A stretch of DNA of 64,000 nt. Source: Azophilus sp963663395 (GTDB taxonomy: Bacteria > Pseudomonadota > Gammaproteobacteria > Pseudomonadales > Azotimanducaceae). A program made the position numbers and the translations under genes. Position 1 is the first letter of the stretch. Every line of letters starts with the position of its first letter. The notes under the pieces were generated by a model that did not search any database, was not told the origin of the DNA, and saw only the letters and a list, made by a program, of their open reading frames with translations. Positions 51,815 to 60,685 of this stretch are shown here, piece after piece. The stretch lies in assembly GCA_963663395.1 (NCBI GenBank), contig OY760226.1, forward strand, positions 992,001 to 1,056,000, in the 5' to 3' direction.

Positions 51815-52630
51815 CTAGCCCGCCTGAATCTCCGCCTCGATCCGTGCGTACTCGTGCCGACTTGCGAAATCGAGGCGGCGCACGCCCAGTGGGTCGATCA
51901 GGCCGCGGATCAGGTGGAGTTCAGCCTCTGTCGGAATTCCCGTTTCGGTGAGATCATCGGGAACGATCAACTCGAAACCGGTGTTCTCCTCGACCTGGGA
52001 CCGCGTTATCCCCTTGTGCAGCGACTTCAGGCGCGCTTTGCCGATCTCGGCATCGAAGTCGATGATGCACAGGTTGGTGATGACCTCGATGGGCGCGCCC
52101 CATTGCACGATGCCGGACCGCCGCTCCTCTCCGTAACCGACGCCGGATCTGAAGTCGACACGCTCGACGAAGACTCGCGGCGAGTGGTTCGGCACGAAGT
52201 AGAACGTTCTTGGCTGCATCACCGTATTGTTGGGGCAGCCTCTGGAGCCGACAAAGGAGTGTGTCGGCTTGCGCATGTCACCGAGCAGCGACAGGTTCAT
52301 GAAGCCGCGCTGGTCGATCTGCACGGGTTGCATGACCACCAGGTACTTGCCGCTGTTGACCATCGCGAACGCTTCTTCCGAGGAATACAGGGTCTCTATC
52401 CATTCCTCGGGAATCTGCCCCTGCTCGAACGGGAAACGCAACTTGCCGAGAACGCCATATTTGCCCTTGACCCACGCCAGTAACGACAGTCGCGGCGCGT
52501 ATAGTTCCTTGGCCAGCGACATGGCGATACTCGTGCAGTTGTTTACACCGAACACGCCAAAGCTGTCGTCAGCGTCAAACGATCGGGCCAGGTAACAGAT
52601 GACCTGTTCCTCGACGGTGTAATCAGTCAT
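51815..52630 (-). CDS. CoA-transferase family beta subunit (IpdB-like)
   Basis: A 271-residue class I CoA-transferase beta-type protein (FGVFGVNNCTSIAMSLAKEL, MNLSLLGDMRKPTHSFVGSRG). It pairs with the alpha-type gene just upstream in the transcript (16-bp gap). The best recalled relatives of the pair are IpdA/IpdB, which open the last ring of steroids as hydrolases, rather than succinyl-CoA transferases. A ring-opening hydrolase or a CoA transferase are both possible. Confidence 0.85.
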   Translation of the reverse strand: MTDYTVEEQVICYLARSFDADDSFGVFGVNNCTSIAMSLAKELYAPRLSLLAWVKGKYGVLGKLRFPFEQGQIPEEWIETLYSSEEAFAMVNSGKYLVVMQPVQIDQRGFMNLSLLGDMRKPTHSFVGSRGCPNNTVMQPRTFYFVPNHSPRVFVERVDFRSGVGYGEERRSGIVQWGAPIEVITNLCIIDFDAEIGKARLKSLHKGITRSQVEENTGFELIVPDDLTETGIPTEAELHLIRGLIDPLGVRRLDFASRHEYARIEAEIQAG

Positions 52631-52646
52631 TCGGCTGTGTCCTGCC

Positions 52647-53441
52647 TCAGTTCAGTGCGTGAGCGAGGTAGCTCGCGAAATCATCGGGGTTCCGCGCGGC
52701 TTTTCCGTATTCGAGACAAGCCTGGGCATCAAAGGCGTAGTCGGGATAGCAACTGCCTGGAGCTGCGGCGCCCGGCGCTTCGACCACCTGGTCGACATGA
52801 ATGCCCAGAATGTCCGCTTCGCCGATCTCGCCCACGGGTACGATGCGTTCGCAGCTCACTACAACGTGCTTGCCGGCCTTTGCGAACACCCGGTCCCAGA
52901 ATGGATCTCCGGATATCCTGGCGTTTCCCGTTCGATCGGCTGCATTGGCGTGTATCAGGCACAGGTCGGGGCTGAAGGCCGGCACCGCCAGGACCGTCTC
53001 GTCGCTGTACGGGTCATGGACCGTTCGCAGTTCCGGATTCAGCGTCAGGATATCGGTGCCGATGCCGGCCCGGACCGGATAGAACGGGATACGCTCGGCG
53101 GCCGCCTTGAACTGGCAGCAGAACATGTACTCGTCCATTTCGCGCATGTCGACGGTCGCTTCACGCCGGGCCCTGATGACGTTTCCCGCCCGGATCGGCG
53201 CACCGCCGTCGCAGGCGACGAATCCGAACACGGCCTTGCGCACCTTGCCCGCGCCGATCAGCAGATCGAGGTCCATGGCGGCGTAGGAGTAGATCGTCAG
53301 GTTGGCCACATCGGAGCGGGCGATGGCCCGCACCAGCGACATGGGCTTGCGGACATCGCCCCAACCGCCGATCAGTATGGAGTCGCCGCTGCCGACTGCG
53401 GCAATCGCGGCTTCGTTGCTCACACGTTTGTCGACGGTCAC
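52647..53441 (-). CDS. CoA-transferase family alpha subunit (IpdA-like)
   Basis: A 264-residue alpha-type protein. It resembles Mycobacterium IpdA by recall (GGWGDVRKPMSLVRAIARSD, GAGKVRKAVFGFVACD, EMDEYMFCCQFKAAAERIPF, PVRAGIGTD). With its beta partner downstream it forms a heteromeric enzyme. In steroid degraders this pair hydrolyses a cyclic beta-diketone CoA. Here it sits with a CoA ligase, aminotransferase and TonB receptor, suggesting catabolism of an imported ring or amine compound. Confidence 0.85.
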   Translation of the reverse strand: MTVDKRVSNEAAIAAVGSGDSILIGGWGDVRKPMSLVRAIARSDVANLTIYSYAAMDLDLLIGAGKVRKAVFGFVACDGGAPIRAGNVIRARREATVDMREMDEYMFCCQFKAAAERIPFYPVRAGIGTDILTLNPELRTVHDPYSDETVLAVPAFSPDLCLIHANAADRTGNARISGDPFWDRVFAKAGKHVVVSCERIVPVGEIGEADILGIHVDQVVEAPGAAAPGSCYPDYAFDAQACLEYGKAARNPDDFASYLAHALN

Positions 53442-53455
53442 CGAATCCTCCGCGT

Positions 53456-53767
53456 TCAGGCGGTTTCCATCAACTTGCTCACGCAGCTGTAGCGCAGCGG
53501 GCCTTGTTGCCTTTCGCGCTCGAGCCAGGCGGACCCGTCGATTTCCGGATCGCTACGGAACGAAGCGAAGGCTTTTTCGCGATGGGCGAGGCTCTCCCAG
53601 ATCCAGAAATAGGAGACCTGATTTTCACAGCCGAACACGGTCTTGAAAGGCCCGAGAGAGTTGAAGCCATGCTTCTCGGCCTGTTTGAAAAATCTCGGGA
53701 AGCCTTCCGACCGTATTCTTCGCACTTCGCTGGTCTTGAAGGTATATACCCTGTATTCATAAATCAT
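53456..53767 (-). CDS. NIPSNAP-family protein 1
   Basis: A 103-residue dimeric alpha+beta-barrel (NIPSNAP) protein: IYEYRVYTFKT start, LGPFKTVFGCENQVSYFWIWES core, and the SFRSDPE turn. Bacterial NIPSNAPs are poorly understood and often lie in catabolic operons. It lies between the CoA-transferase alpha gene and the aminotransferase with short gaps. Confidence 0.88.
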   Translation of the reverse strand: MIYEYRVYTFKTSEVRRIRSEGFPRFFKQAEKHGFNSLGPFKTVFGCENQVSYFWIWESLAHREKAFASFRSDPEIDGSAWLERERQQGPLRYSCVSKLMETA

Positions 53768-53779
53768 GGGGCACGCCTC

Positions 53780-55174
53780 CTAGGCATTTGTGCGCACGGC
53801 CCAGTCGAGCGTCTCGTTCAGCGACTTTTCGAGTTTGTCGAAGAGTTCGTTTACCTGGGATTCGGTAATCACCAGGGGAGGGCTGATCGCCAGGCTGTCG
53901 CCGAGCGGTCGCAGCAGCAGGCCGTTGGCTTCACATCGTGCCATGCAATGGACGCCGACCCCGGATTCGACCGGATAAGCTGCCTTGCTCGCCTTGTCCT
54001 GAACGATTTCGACGGCGCCGAGCAGTCCCCTGCCTCTCGTTTCGCCAATCAGCGGATGATTGCCGAGCGCGTTCATGCGTTTCTGGAACGGGATGCCGAC
54101 CGCCGCGGCATGCTCGAACACGCCCCGCTCTTCCATCAACTCGAGGTTGCGCAGTGCGACGGCCGCACACACGGGGTGACCGGAGTAGGTAAAGCCGTGG
54201 CCGAACACGCCGATCTGATTCGATGCCTCGACGATGGGTTCGTGCATGAACTCGGGAATGATGACCGCGGAAATCGGCAGGTAGGCGGATGACACCGCCT
54301 TGGCGACCGACATCGTGGTCGGTTTGATGTCCATGGTTTGCGAACCGAAAAGGTTCCCCGTGCGGCCGAAACCGCAGATCACTTCGTCGTCGATGAAGAA
54401 TATGCCGTACCGGTCAAGTACGGCCTGTATCTGCGGGTAGTACCCGTCAGGGGGAACGACGACTCCGCCGGCTCCGGTAATCGGTTCCGCTATGAATGCG
54501 GCAATGGTCTCCGGACCTTCCCTGACGATCAGATCCTCCAGCGAAGAGACCATGCGCGCGACGAACTGCGCTTCCGACTCGCCCTCCCGGGCACCCCTGT
54601 AGTAGTGCGGCGACTCGGTGTGCAGCACGTCCGGCAGGGGCAGGTTGAACGCCTTGTGGAAGGCGGGCAGACCGGTCAGGCTGCCGCTGCCGATGGTCAG
54701 GCCGTGATAGGCGCCTTTTCTGGCGATGATCTTTCTTCGATCCGGTTTGCCGATCGCGTTGTGGTAGTACCACATGAGTTTCATCTGCGAATCGTTGGCA
54801 TCCGAACCGGAAAGCCCGAAGAAAACCCGTCCGGCATCGAACGGCATCATCGACTTGAGTTTCTCGGCGAGCAGGATCGAGGGTTCGTTCGAGCGTCCGA
54901 AGAACAACGGAGAAAAACTGAGCTTCTCGATCTGCTCCTTTGCAACCCGCGCGAGTTCCTTGTCGCCGTAGCCGATGGCGGTACACCACAAACCGGCAAC
55001 GCCGTCCAGATACTGCTTGCCCCCGGTGTCCCAGACATAGACGTTTGATGCCGTTGCGGCCACCTTGGCGCCATTGGCCTGATAGCTCCGGTAGTAGGTG
55101 ACCGGATGCAGCAGATGCTGGAGGTCTTTGGCCTCCAGTGTCTCCACCGGCGAGCGCTCGGCAGGGCGTGGCAT
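53780..55174 (-). CDS. Class III (omega) aminotransferase
   Basis: A 464-residue PLP aminotransferase: GLSGSDANDSQMKL (about 120-133), AYHGLTIGSGSLTG, Asp263 in FIDDEVICGFGRTG, and the PLP Lys292 in MSVAKAVSSAYLP. It is typical of omega-amino acid or diamine transaminases using pyruvate. It overlaps the start of the upstream NIPSNAP 2 stop by one base (TAATG), so translation is coupled. It would remove an amino group from the substrate or an intermediate. Confidence 0.93.
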   Translation of the reverse strand: MPRPAERSPVETLEAKDLQHLLHPVTYYRSYQANGAKVAATASNVYVWDTGGKQYLDGVAGLWCTAIGYGDKELARVAKEQIEKLSFSPLFFGRSNEPSILLAEKLKSMMPFDAGRVFFGLSGSDANDSQMKLMWYYHNAIGKPDRRKIIARKGAYHGLTIGSGSLTGLPAFHKAFNLPLPDVLHTESPHYYRGAREGESEAQFVARMVSSLEDLIVREGPETIAAFIAEPITGAGGVVVPPDGYYPQIQAVLDRYGIFFIDDEVICGFGRTGNLFGSQTMDIKPTTMSVAKAVSSAYLPISAVIIPEFMHEPIVEASNQIGVFGHGFTYSGHPVCAAVALRNLELMEERGVFEHAAAVGIPFQKRMNALGNHPLIGETRGRGLLGAVEIVQDKASKAAYPVESGVGVHCMARCEANGLLLRPLGDSLAISPPLVITESQVNELFDKLEKSLNETLDWAVRTNA

Positions 55175-55521
55175 TACTCTGACCAGTTCCGCACGGGCGG
55201 GGTCTCTTCCAGTTCCAGAAGGACGCTGTCAACGCTGATCATCAGCGGGCCCTCCTGTTCTTCGCGCAGCCACCAGCCCGCGGTTCCCTTCAGCAGTTCT
55301 TCGTCTTCGTAGATCGCGCTCCATGCCTGCTCCCGTTGCGCCAGGCTGTCCCAGATGAAGCAGTAGGAAACCTCGTTCTCCTCGCCGATGATCGTGCGGA
55401 ACGGACCCAGCAGGTTGGCGAAGCCATAGGGTTCCGCAGCCTTGCAGAAATCACGGAGTTCCTTGATGTAACTTTCCTGCTCGCCATACCTGAGGTTGTA
55501 GGTTCGATATTCGTAATACAT
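55174..55521 (-). CDS. NIPSNAP-family protein 2
   Basis: A 115-residue NIPSNAP protein (YYEYRTYNLRYGEQESYIKE, LLGPFRTIIGEENEVSYCFI, EQEGPLMISVDSVLL). It shares the WxSLAxRE and EGPL motifs with NIPSNAP 1. Its stop overlaps the aminotransferase ATG. The C-terminus is a short acidic tail. Confidence 0.88.
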   Translation of the reverse strand: MYYEYRTYNLRYGEQESYIKELRDFCKAAEPYGFANLLGPFRTIIGEENEVSYCFIWDSLAQREQAWSAIYEDEELLKGTAGWWLREEQEGPLMISVDSVLLELEETPPVRNWSE

Positions 55522-55552
55522 GGTCGATGCTTCCGCTTGACGCGGCTCTCGC

Positions 55553-55954
55553 CTATTCGTCTCGAGGAGCGACGCGCTCCGCCCAGATCGAATGGGACCC
55601 TTCCTGCAGGTATTTGGGGTTTTTCGGTTGGGGAAAGTCCGGAACCGATTCGTACATCGTGTTGGTTATGGTGTAGATGATCGGGCCTTCGCTGGATTCG
55701 ATCTCGTGCCAGCGCGTCCAATGGGGAGCCAGTTCCTCGTCTTCGGCAATCGCCTGCCACACGGCTTCGCGCTCGCCGAGGCTTTTCCAGACATTGAAGT
55801 AGGATATTTCCGGATTGGTGCCCACTTCCGTTCTGAAAGGCCCGAACCAGTCATAGCCATGCTTCTCGAAGGCGACGAAACAGGTCCGCAGCTCTTCCAG
55901 CACTTTCTGGTAGGTACCCATCTTGATTCGGTACACACGATGTTCGTAAATCAC
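55553..55954 (-). CDS. NIPSNAP-family protein 3
   Basis: A 133-residue NIPSNAP protein starting at GTG with AGGGAGA 8 bp upstream. Family motifs IYEHRVYRIKMG, WFGPFRTEVGTNPEISYFNVW and SSEGPIIYTITNTMYE are present, plus an extra C-terminal tail of about 25 residues. First gene after the TonB receptor in the operon. Confidence 0.88.
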   Translation of the reverse strand: MIYEHRVYRIKMGTYQKVLEELRTCFVAFEKHGYDWFGPFRTEVGTNPEISYFNVWKSLGEREAVWQAIAEDEELAPHWTRWHEIESSEGPIIYTITNTMYESVPDFPQPKNPKYLQEGSHSIWAERVAPRDE

Positions 55955-56033
55955 GGTGCATTCTCCCTGTTCGTTCAGTGGGGGGCTGACCGGCCGTTGC
56001 GAAGCCCGCCGGAACCGACTATTGGCGTCGCCG

Positions 56034-58355
56034 TCAAAATTCCTTGCGTACCGACAGACCCCAGGTGCGCCCCAGGTCGCGGGTATGGATGTCTGTTCCC
56101 AGGCCGTAGGCATCGTATGGCGCAAAGACGTTTTGCAATTCTTTCTCGTCGCCGAGGTTCTCCACGAACAGGTTTGCGCTGACACCAGTGTTGCTATGCC
56201 GGTATGTCAGACGCGCATTGAATCGCCAGAAGTCGCCAAGTTTTTGCGTGTTTTCCAGGTCGGGATAGAACCTGCCGACGTAGTCGAAGTCGATTTGCGG
56301 TGACAGCGTTCCCCCGGGGACCGGCAGGTCGTAACGAACGAGACCGTTGATGTCCAGGTCCGCGGAACGCGGCGGCGTGTTTCCGGACAGATCCTCCAGT
56401 GCGTTGGAGACGTATTTCTCGATCTCCGCATCGGCATAACCCACGCCGACTTTCATCAGCAGGTTTTCGGCCGGCGTTGCCGACACCTCCAACTCGAATC
56501 CCGTGATTTCCGTCTGCGGTATATTGACGTCGCTGCGGGAAAAGCTGAACGTCGTGCCGACGGTGGCCGACGTCTGATAGTCTTCGTAGTCGTAGAAAAA
56601 GACCGCCGCATTGATCATCAGACGGCCTTCCGCCAACAGGCTCTTGATGCCCAACTCGTAGGAAACCACGGTTTCTGGGTTCACGAAAACGAACTGGTTT
56701 TCCAGGGAATTCCAGAATGCACCCAATGCCCCGGCCTTGTACCCGGTGGATATGCTGGCGTAGAGAAGGGCATCTTCGGTGGCTGCGTATTCGGCCGCCA
56801 CGCGCCAGGTGACTTCGTCTGTCTTTGCACTGTCGGCATGGTCGACGACCAGCGGATCCGACCCGAAGTCGTTATGAATGGAGAGATCGACGAATGAGAG
56901 TCGTGATGAGCGGGGAAAGGCGGTCGAATTGAGCGCGGTCCGAACGCGGCTCAGTTTGTCCCGCGTGTAGCGGATTCCATGTGTTGTCTTGAATTTCTCC
57001 GACCAGGCATGGTCGGTATGCAGGTAGATTGCCCAACTCTTGGAGTCGTGGTCGATGCGGTCCATGTCGCCGAAACCCGTGCCGGGAATCGACAGGCCGA
57101 ACAGGATGAACAGATCGGTAAAGTCATCGGAGACCTTGCTCGTCATTTCACCGTCCTGATAAAAGCCGCCGGCAATCCACTGGAAGGCGGAGTCGGTCTC
57201 CGATGTCAGCCGAACCTCTTGTGTGACGCCCTCATACTCGACGGCGTTGTAGAAGTGGAATATGTCGGTAGCCGTCGAGTCCGCGTCGTTCAGAAACGAA
57301 AAGTCATACTTCTCGTAGCCGGTAACCGAAGTCAGCCGGACGTCCCCGAGATCCCAGTTCAGCGTCATGCTGACCTGGGTATCTTCGAACGTATCCTCGA
57401 TTTCACCGCCGTCAAAACTGAGGTTGCCTCTTTCGTAATCGCTGTCGGGACCGGGATTGAACAGGTATGAATCGTTAAACCCGAAACCCGTGAAGGCGTG
57501 AGGATTAGGAATGGAGCTTTGCCAGACCAGCGGATGCTGGTCTGTTTCAGCGTGCTGAACTTTCAGGAGAATGTCCACGTTTTCACTGGGAGTCAGCTCG
57601 AGCAGTCCCCGCAGGGCGAACGCATCCGAGTCGTAGAGGTCTTCACCGGTGTGAACGTTTTCGAACCAGCCTTGCTGCTGGCCATAGAACCCGGCGATAC
57701 GGATGCCGACGGTTTCCGATATCGCACCGCCCGCCGCACCCTCGAAACGGGTCTTGTCGAACGACCCATAGCTCACCTCGGCATAGCCGTCATCGCCGGG
57801 CCGGTTGCTGATGACCTGCACGGCGCCCGCGGTAGAGTTGCGACCGAAGAGCGTGCCCTGGGGCCCGCGCAACACTTCAACCCGCTGCGCATCGAAGAAC
57901 GCGAGTCCTTGCGAGAGATAGCTGTCCAGCAGGACATCGTCCGCATAGACCAGCGCCGATGGGCCGACCATGTAGGTCTGACCGGAGGAATAGACGCCCC
58001 TGATCACGATCTGGACGGCGCCGTTTTCACCCGAGTCGTTGAAGATCTTGAGGTTGGGCACTTGAGACCCGAGTTCCCCGGTAGAACGCAGGTTGAGGTC
58101 CCGGAGGTCCGCTCCGCCCAGCACCGTCATGGACAGCGGAACATCCTGGGGATTCTGCGAACGCCGCTGGGCGGTGACCAGAATTTCTTCGATGTCGTCG
58201 TCGGTGTCCGCGCCGAAGGCGGGTTGGCTCACGGAACCCGCGGCGGCGATCAATCCGAGCAGCGGCAGCAGACCGGCGAGCAGGGTGCGAGCCGTGCACC
58301 GCAATCTGAATACCAGCGGGAACAGTGACGACCGATGTTTGCACATGCTGCCCAT
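56034..58355 (-). CDS. TonB-dependent receptor heading the catabolic operon
   Basis: A 773-residue outer-membrane transporter. ATG 58355 follows GGGGGAT; the N-terminus is a long signal peptide (about 1-48, LLPLLGLIAAAGSVSQPAFGA). It then shows IEEILVTAQRR as TonB-box region, the plug with RGVYSSG and the RVEVLRGPQGTLFGRNSTAG signature, and a barrel ending GLSVRKEF with the terminal Phe. It is the first gene of a nine-gene minus-strand operon, so the enzymes downstream very likely act on its ligand. A promoter lies just upstream. Confidence 0.93.
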   Translation of the reverse strand: MGSMCKHRSSLFPLVFRLRCTARTLLAGLLPLLGLIAAAGSVSQPAFGADTDDDIEEILVTAQRRSQNPQDVPLSMTVLGGADLRDLNLRSTGELGSQVPNLKIFNDSGENGAVQIVIRGVYSSGQTYMVGPSALVYADDVLLDSYLSQGLAFFDAQRVEVLRGPQGTLFGRNSTAGAVQVISNRPGDDGYAEVSYGSFDKTRFEGAAGGAISETVGIRIAGFYGQQQGWFENVHTGEDLYDSDAFALRGLLELTPSENVDILLKVQHAETDQHPLVWQSSIPNPHAFTGFGFNDSYLFNPGPDSDYERGNLSFDGGEIEDTFEDTQVSMTLNWDLGDVRLTSVTGYEKYDFSFLNDADSTATDIFHFYNAVEYEGVTQEVRLTSETDSAFQWIAGGFYQDGEMTSKVSDDFTDLFILFGLSIPGTGFGDMDRIDHDSKSWAIYLHTDHAWSEKFKTTHGIRYTRDKLSRVRTALNSTAFPRSSRLSFVDLSIHNDFGSDPLVVDHADSAKTDEVTWRVAAEYAATEDALLYASISTGYKAGALGAFWNSLENQFVFVNPETVVSYELGIKSLLAEGRLMINAAVFFYDYEDYQTSATVGTTFSFSRSDVNIPQTEITGFELEVSATPAENLLMKVGVGYADAEIEKYVSNALEDLSGNTPPRSADLDINGLVRYDLPVPGGTLSPQIDFDYVGRFYPDLENTQKLGDFWRFNARLTYRHSNTGVSANLFVENLGDEKELQNVFAPYDAYGLGTDIHTRDLGRTWGLSVRKEF

Positions 58356-58388
58356 GGCGAGATCCCCCAATACTCTTACGGCAACAGT

Positions 58389-58415
58389 TGTATACTTAAA
58401 TAAACAATATGTCAA
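58389..58415 (-). promoter_or_regulatory. Promoter of the catabolic operon
   Basis: On the minus strand TTGACA (58415-58410) and TATACA (58394-58389) with a 15-bp spacer in an A/T-rich stretch upstream of the receptor start. AGTTGTATA on the plus strand at 58386 also occurs at 49095 and 36384. Confidence 0.5.
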
Positions 58416-58506
58416 TGTAAATGTACAGATAGTCATTATATTGAATTCCCCGATTCGCGCTCGCCCTCAGTGGTTGGGATAAAAGGGCTCAAGGATAAGA
58501 AGTGGG

Positions 58507-58561
58507 GATATATGGGGTGAGGGTCAATTTGCCCGGCAAATTGACCCTCACCCCATATATC
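58507..58561. repeat. Long palindromic repeat, copy 4
   Basis: A perfect 55-bp palindrome with 27-bp arms and one central base (58534), between the divergent operon promoter and the flavoenzyme start. It has the same core as other copies with its own matched variants (ATATATGGGGTGAGGG). Confidence 0.95.
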
Positions 58562-58590
58562 ATGCATCGAAAGCGAGCGAACTCACGGAC

Positions 58591-60606
58591 ATGACCCACA
58601 CAGACCCGCTCCTGCAACCGTTTCAACTCAAGCACCTGACGCTCAAGAACCGCATCATCAGCACCAGCCACACCATGCTGTACGCGGTCGACGGCGCCCC
58701 GCGGGAACGGGAACAGCTTTACCACGAGGAAAAGGCCAGGGGCGGCATCGCCATGACCATGTTCGGCGGCTCATCCGCCGTGGCGCAGGACTCGGCGACG
58801 TCTTCCGGGGTGCTCACCTTGGACGACGACTCGATCATTCCTCACTTTCAGCAGTTTGCAGAGCGAATACACAGATACGACTGCGCCCTGATGTGCCAGG
58901 TCACCCACCTCGGCCGGCGCGCCAGGACGAGGGCGTTCGACTGGCTGCCGAGCGTCTCGTCTTCGCGAACGCGGGAGGTGGACGGCGGCTTCCCCAAGGT
59001 CATGGACCGTGCCGACATCGACCGTATCGTCGCCGCGTACGGCGAGGCCGCGCGGCGCTGCCGGGAAGGCGGCCTGGACGGGTGCGAGGTGGTCGGCCAG
59101 GCGCACCTGCCCGAACAGTTCTGGTCGCCGGCCTGGAACAACCGCACCGATGAATTCGGCGGCTCGCTCGAGAACCGGCTGCGCTTCGGCTTCATGGTGC
59201 TCGAAGAGATCCGCCGCAAGGCCGGCGATGACTTCATTGTCGGCATTCGCATCGCCATCGATCAGAATCTTCAGGGCGGCCTGTCGAAAGACGACTGCCT
59301 CGAGATTGCGCAGATGCACGAACGATCCGGGCTCGTCGACTTTCTCAATCTCAACTTCGGCCGTGTCGATACCGAGATCGATTACGTCAACCTGATGCCG
59401 GGCATGTCGGCACCGAAGGCGCCTTACCTCGACCGGGTACAGGCGTTCACCCGGGAACTCACGTTGCCCACCTTCCATGCCTGCCGCATCGTCGACGCGG
59501 CAACCGCGCGCCGGGTCATTGACGAGGGCATCGTCGACATGGTGGGCATGACGCGCGCCCACATCGCCGACCCGCACATCGTCCGGAAGATCGAAGCCGG
59601 CGAGGAAGAGCGCATTCGGCCCTGTGTCGGCGCAACGTTCTGCATGGACCATCGTTTCTGCATTCACAACCCCTCGACCGGGCGCGAAAAGACCCTGCCG
59701 CACGATGTGTCCGGCGCCAGGGCCGTCAAGCGCGTGGTGGTGGTGGGTGGCGGGCCGGCCGGTCTCGAGGCCGCGCGGGTCAGCGCTGCGCGGGGGCATG
59801 AAGTGCTGCTGCTCGAAGCCACCGACCGTCTGGGCGGGCAGGTCGCGCTGGCGGCGAAAGCGGGGTGGCGGCGCGAGATTGGGGGCGTTACCGACTGGCT
59901 GGCCCGCGAGATCGGGCACCTGGGCGTGGATATCCGTTTGTCGATCCATGCCGATCCGGATGTCGTGACGGAACTCCGCCCGGACGTGGTGATAGTCGCC
60001 ACGGGCGGCCTCCCCGACCTCGAGTGGCTCGAAGGTCACGAGCATTGCAACAGCGTTCGGGACATCCTGAGCGGCAGCGTGGCCGTCGCGGACAAGGTGC
60101 TGATTTGCGACGAACTCGGGGACCATGCGGGAGCGTCCTGTGCCGAGGTGTTAGCCGATACGGGGGCAGACGTCGAACTTGCCATTCGCGGTCATCACGC
60201 GGCGGAGAGTGCGGGCTACTGCAACTACCCGGTTTACCTGCAGCACTACTATGAGAAGGGAGTGAAACTCACGCCGGACCTGCGGCTCGAGAAAGTGGAG
60301 CGGGCCGGTACGCGGCTACGCTCGGTCTTTGCGAACGAATTGACGGGAAAGATCGAGGACCGCCTGTCTGACCAGGTTGTGGTCGAGCGCGGTACCGTTC
60401 CCGCCGATGGCCTCTTCGAGGAACTGAGGCCCGGATCATACAATAGTGGTGCGCTCGACCCGGCCAGGCTGCTGGCCGGCTTGCCACAGGCGGCGAACGG
60501 CAGGCACGATCGGGGTTTCGAACTGTACAAGGTCGGCGATGCCGTATCGTCGCGGGACATTCACTGCGCCATACTCGATTCGCGCCGCTTGTGCAGGGCT
60601 CTCTAA
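58591..60606 (+). CDS. Fe-S flavoenzyme, N-methyl-amine demethylase-like
   Basis: A 671-residue member of the NADH:flavin oxidoreductase / dienoyl-CoA reductase family: FMN TIM barrel (about 1-340, EFGGSLENRLRFG), Fe-S segment, and C-terminal FAD/NAD domain (VVVVGGGPAGLE, about 383-394). In the Fe-S loop the first and third Cys are Cys345 and Cys351, but position 348 is Ala (CVGATFC), then Cys357 instead of a distant fourth. From memory this pattern with CIHNP(A/S)TGRE resembles proteins called N-methylproline/stachydrine demethylases, so demethylation of a betaine or N-methyl amino acid is a reasonable hypothesis. Start ATG 58591, 30 bp after the palindrome; a 173-bp piece is duplicated at 47616. 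Confidence 0.85.
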   Translation: MTHTDPLLQPFQLKHLTLKNRIISTSHTMLYAVDGAPREREQLYHEEKARGGIAMTMFGGSSAVAQDSATSSGVLTLDDDSIIPHFQQFAERIHRYDCALMCQVTHLGRRARTRAFDWLPSVSSSRTREVDGGFPKVMDRADIDRIVAAYGEAARRCREGGLDGCEVVGQAHLPEQFWSPAWNNRTDEFGGSLENRLRFGFMVLEEIRRKAGDDFIVGIRIAIDQNLQGGLSKDDCLEIAQMHERSGLVDFLNLNFGRVDTEIDYVNLMPGMSAPKAPYLDRVQAFTRELTLPTFHACRIVDAATARRVIDEGIVDMVGMTRAHIADPHIVRKIEAGEEERIRPCVGATFCMDHRFCIHNPSTGREKTLPHDVSGARAVKRVVVVGGGPAGLEAARVSAARGHEVLLLEATDRLGGQVALAAKAGWRREIGGVTDWLAREIGHLGVDIRLSIHADPDVVTELRPDVVIVATGGLPDLEWLEGHEHCNSVRDILSGSVAVADKVLICDELGDHAGASCAEVLADTGADVELAIRGHHAAESAGYCNYPVYLQHYYEKGVKLTPDLRLEKVERAGTRLRSVFANELTGKIEDRLSDQVVVERGTVPADGLFEELRPGSYNSGALDPARLLAGLPQAANGRHDRGFELYKVGDAVSSRDIHCAILDSRRLCRAL

Positions 60607-60685
60607 CACTACTAAAACAGCGACCACCGACGTTGACGACTGAGCCGGAGATCCGGCCGTCGCCGTCCGGGAAGGAAGATTCAAC

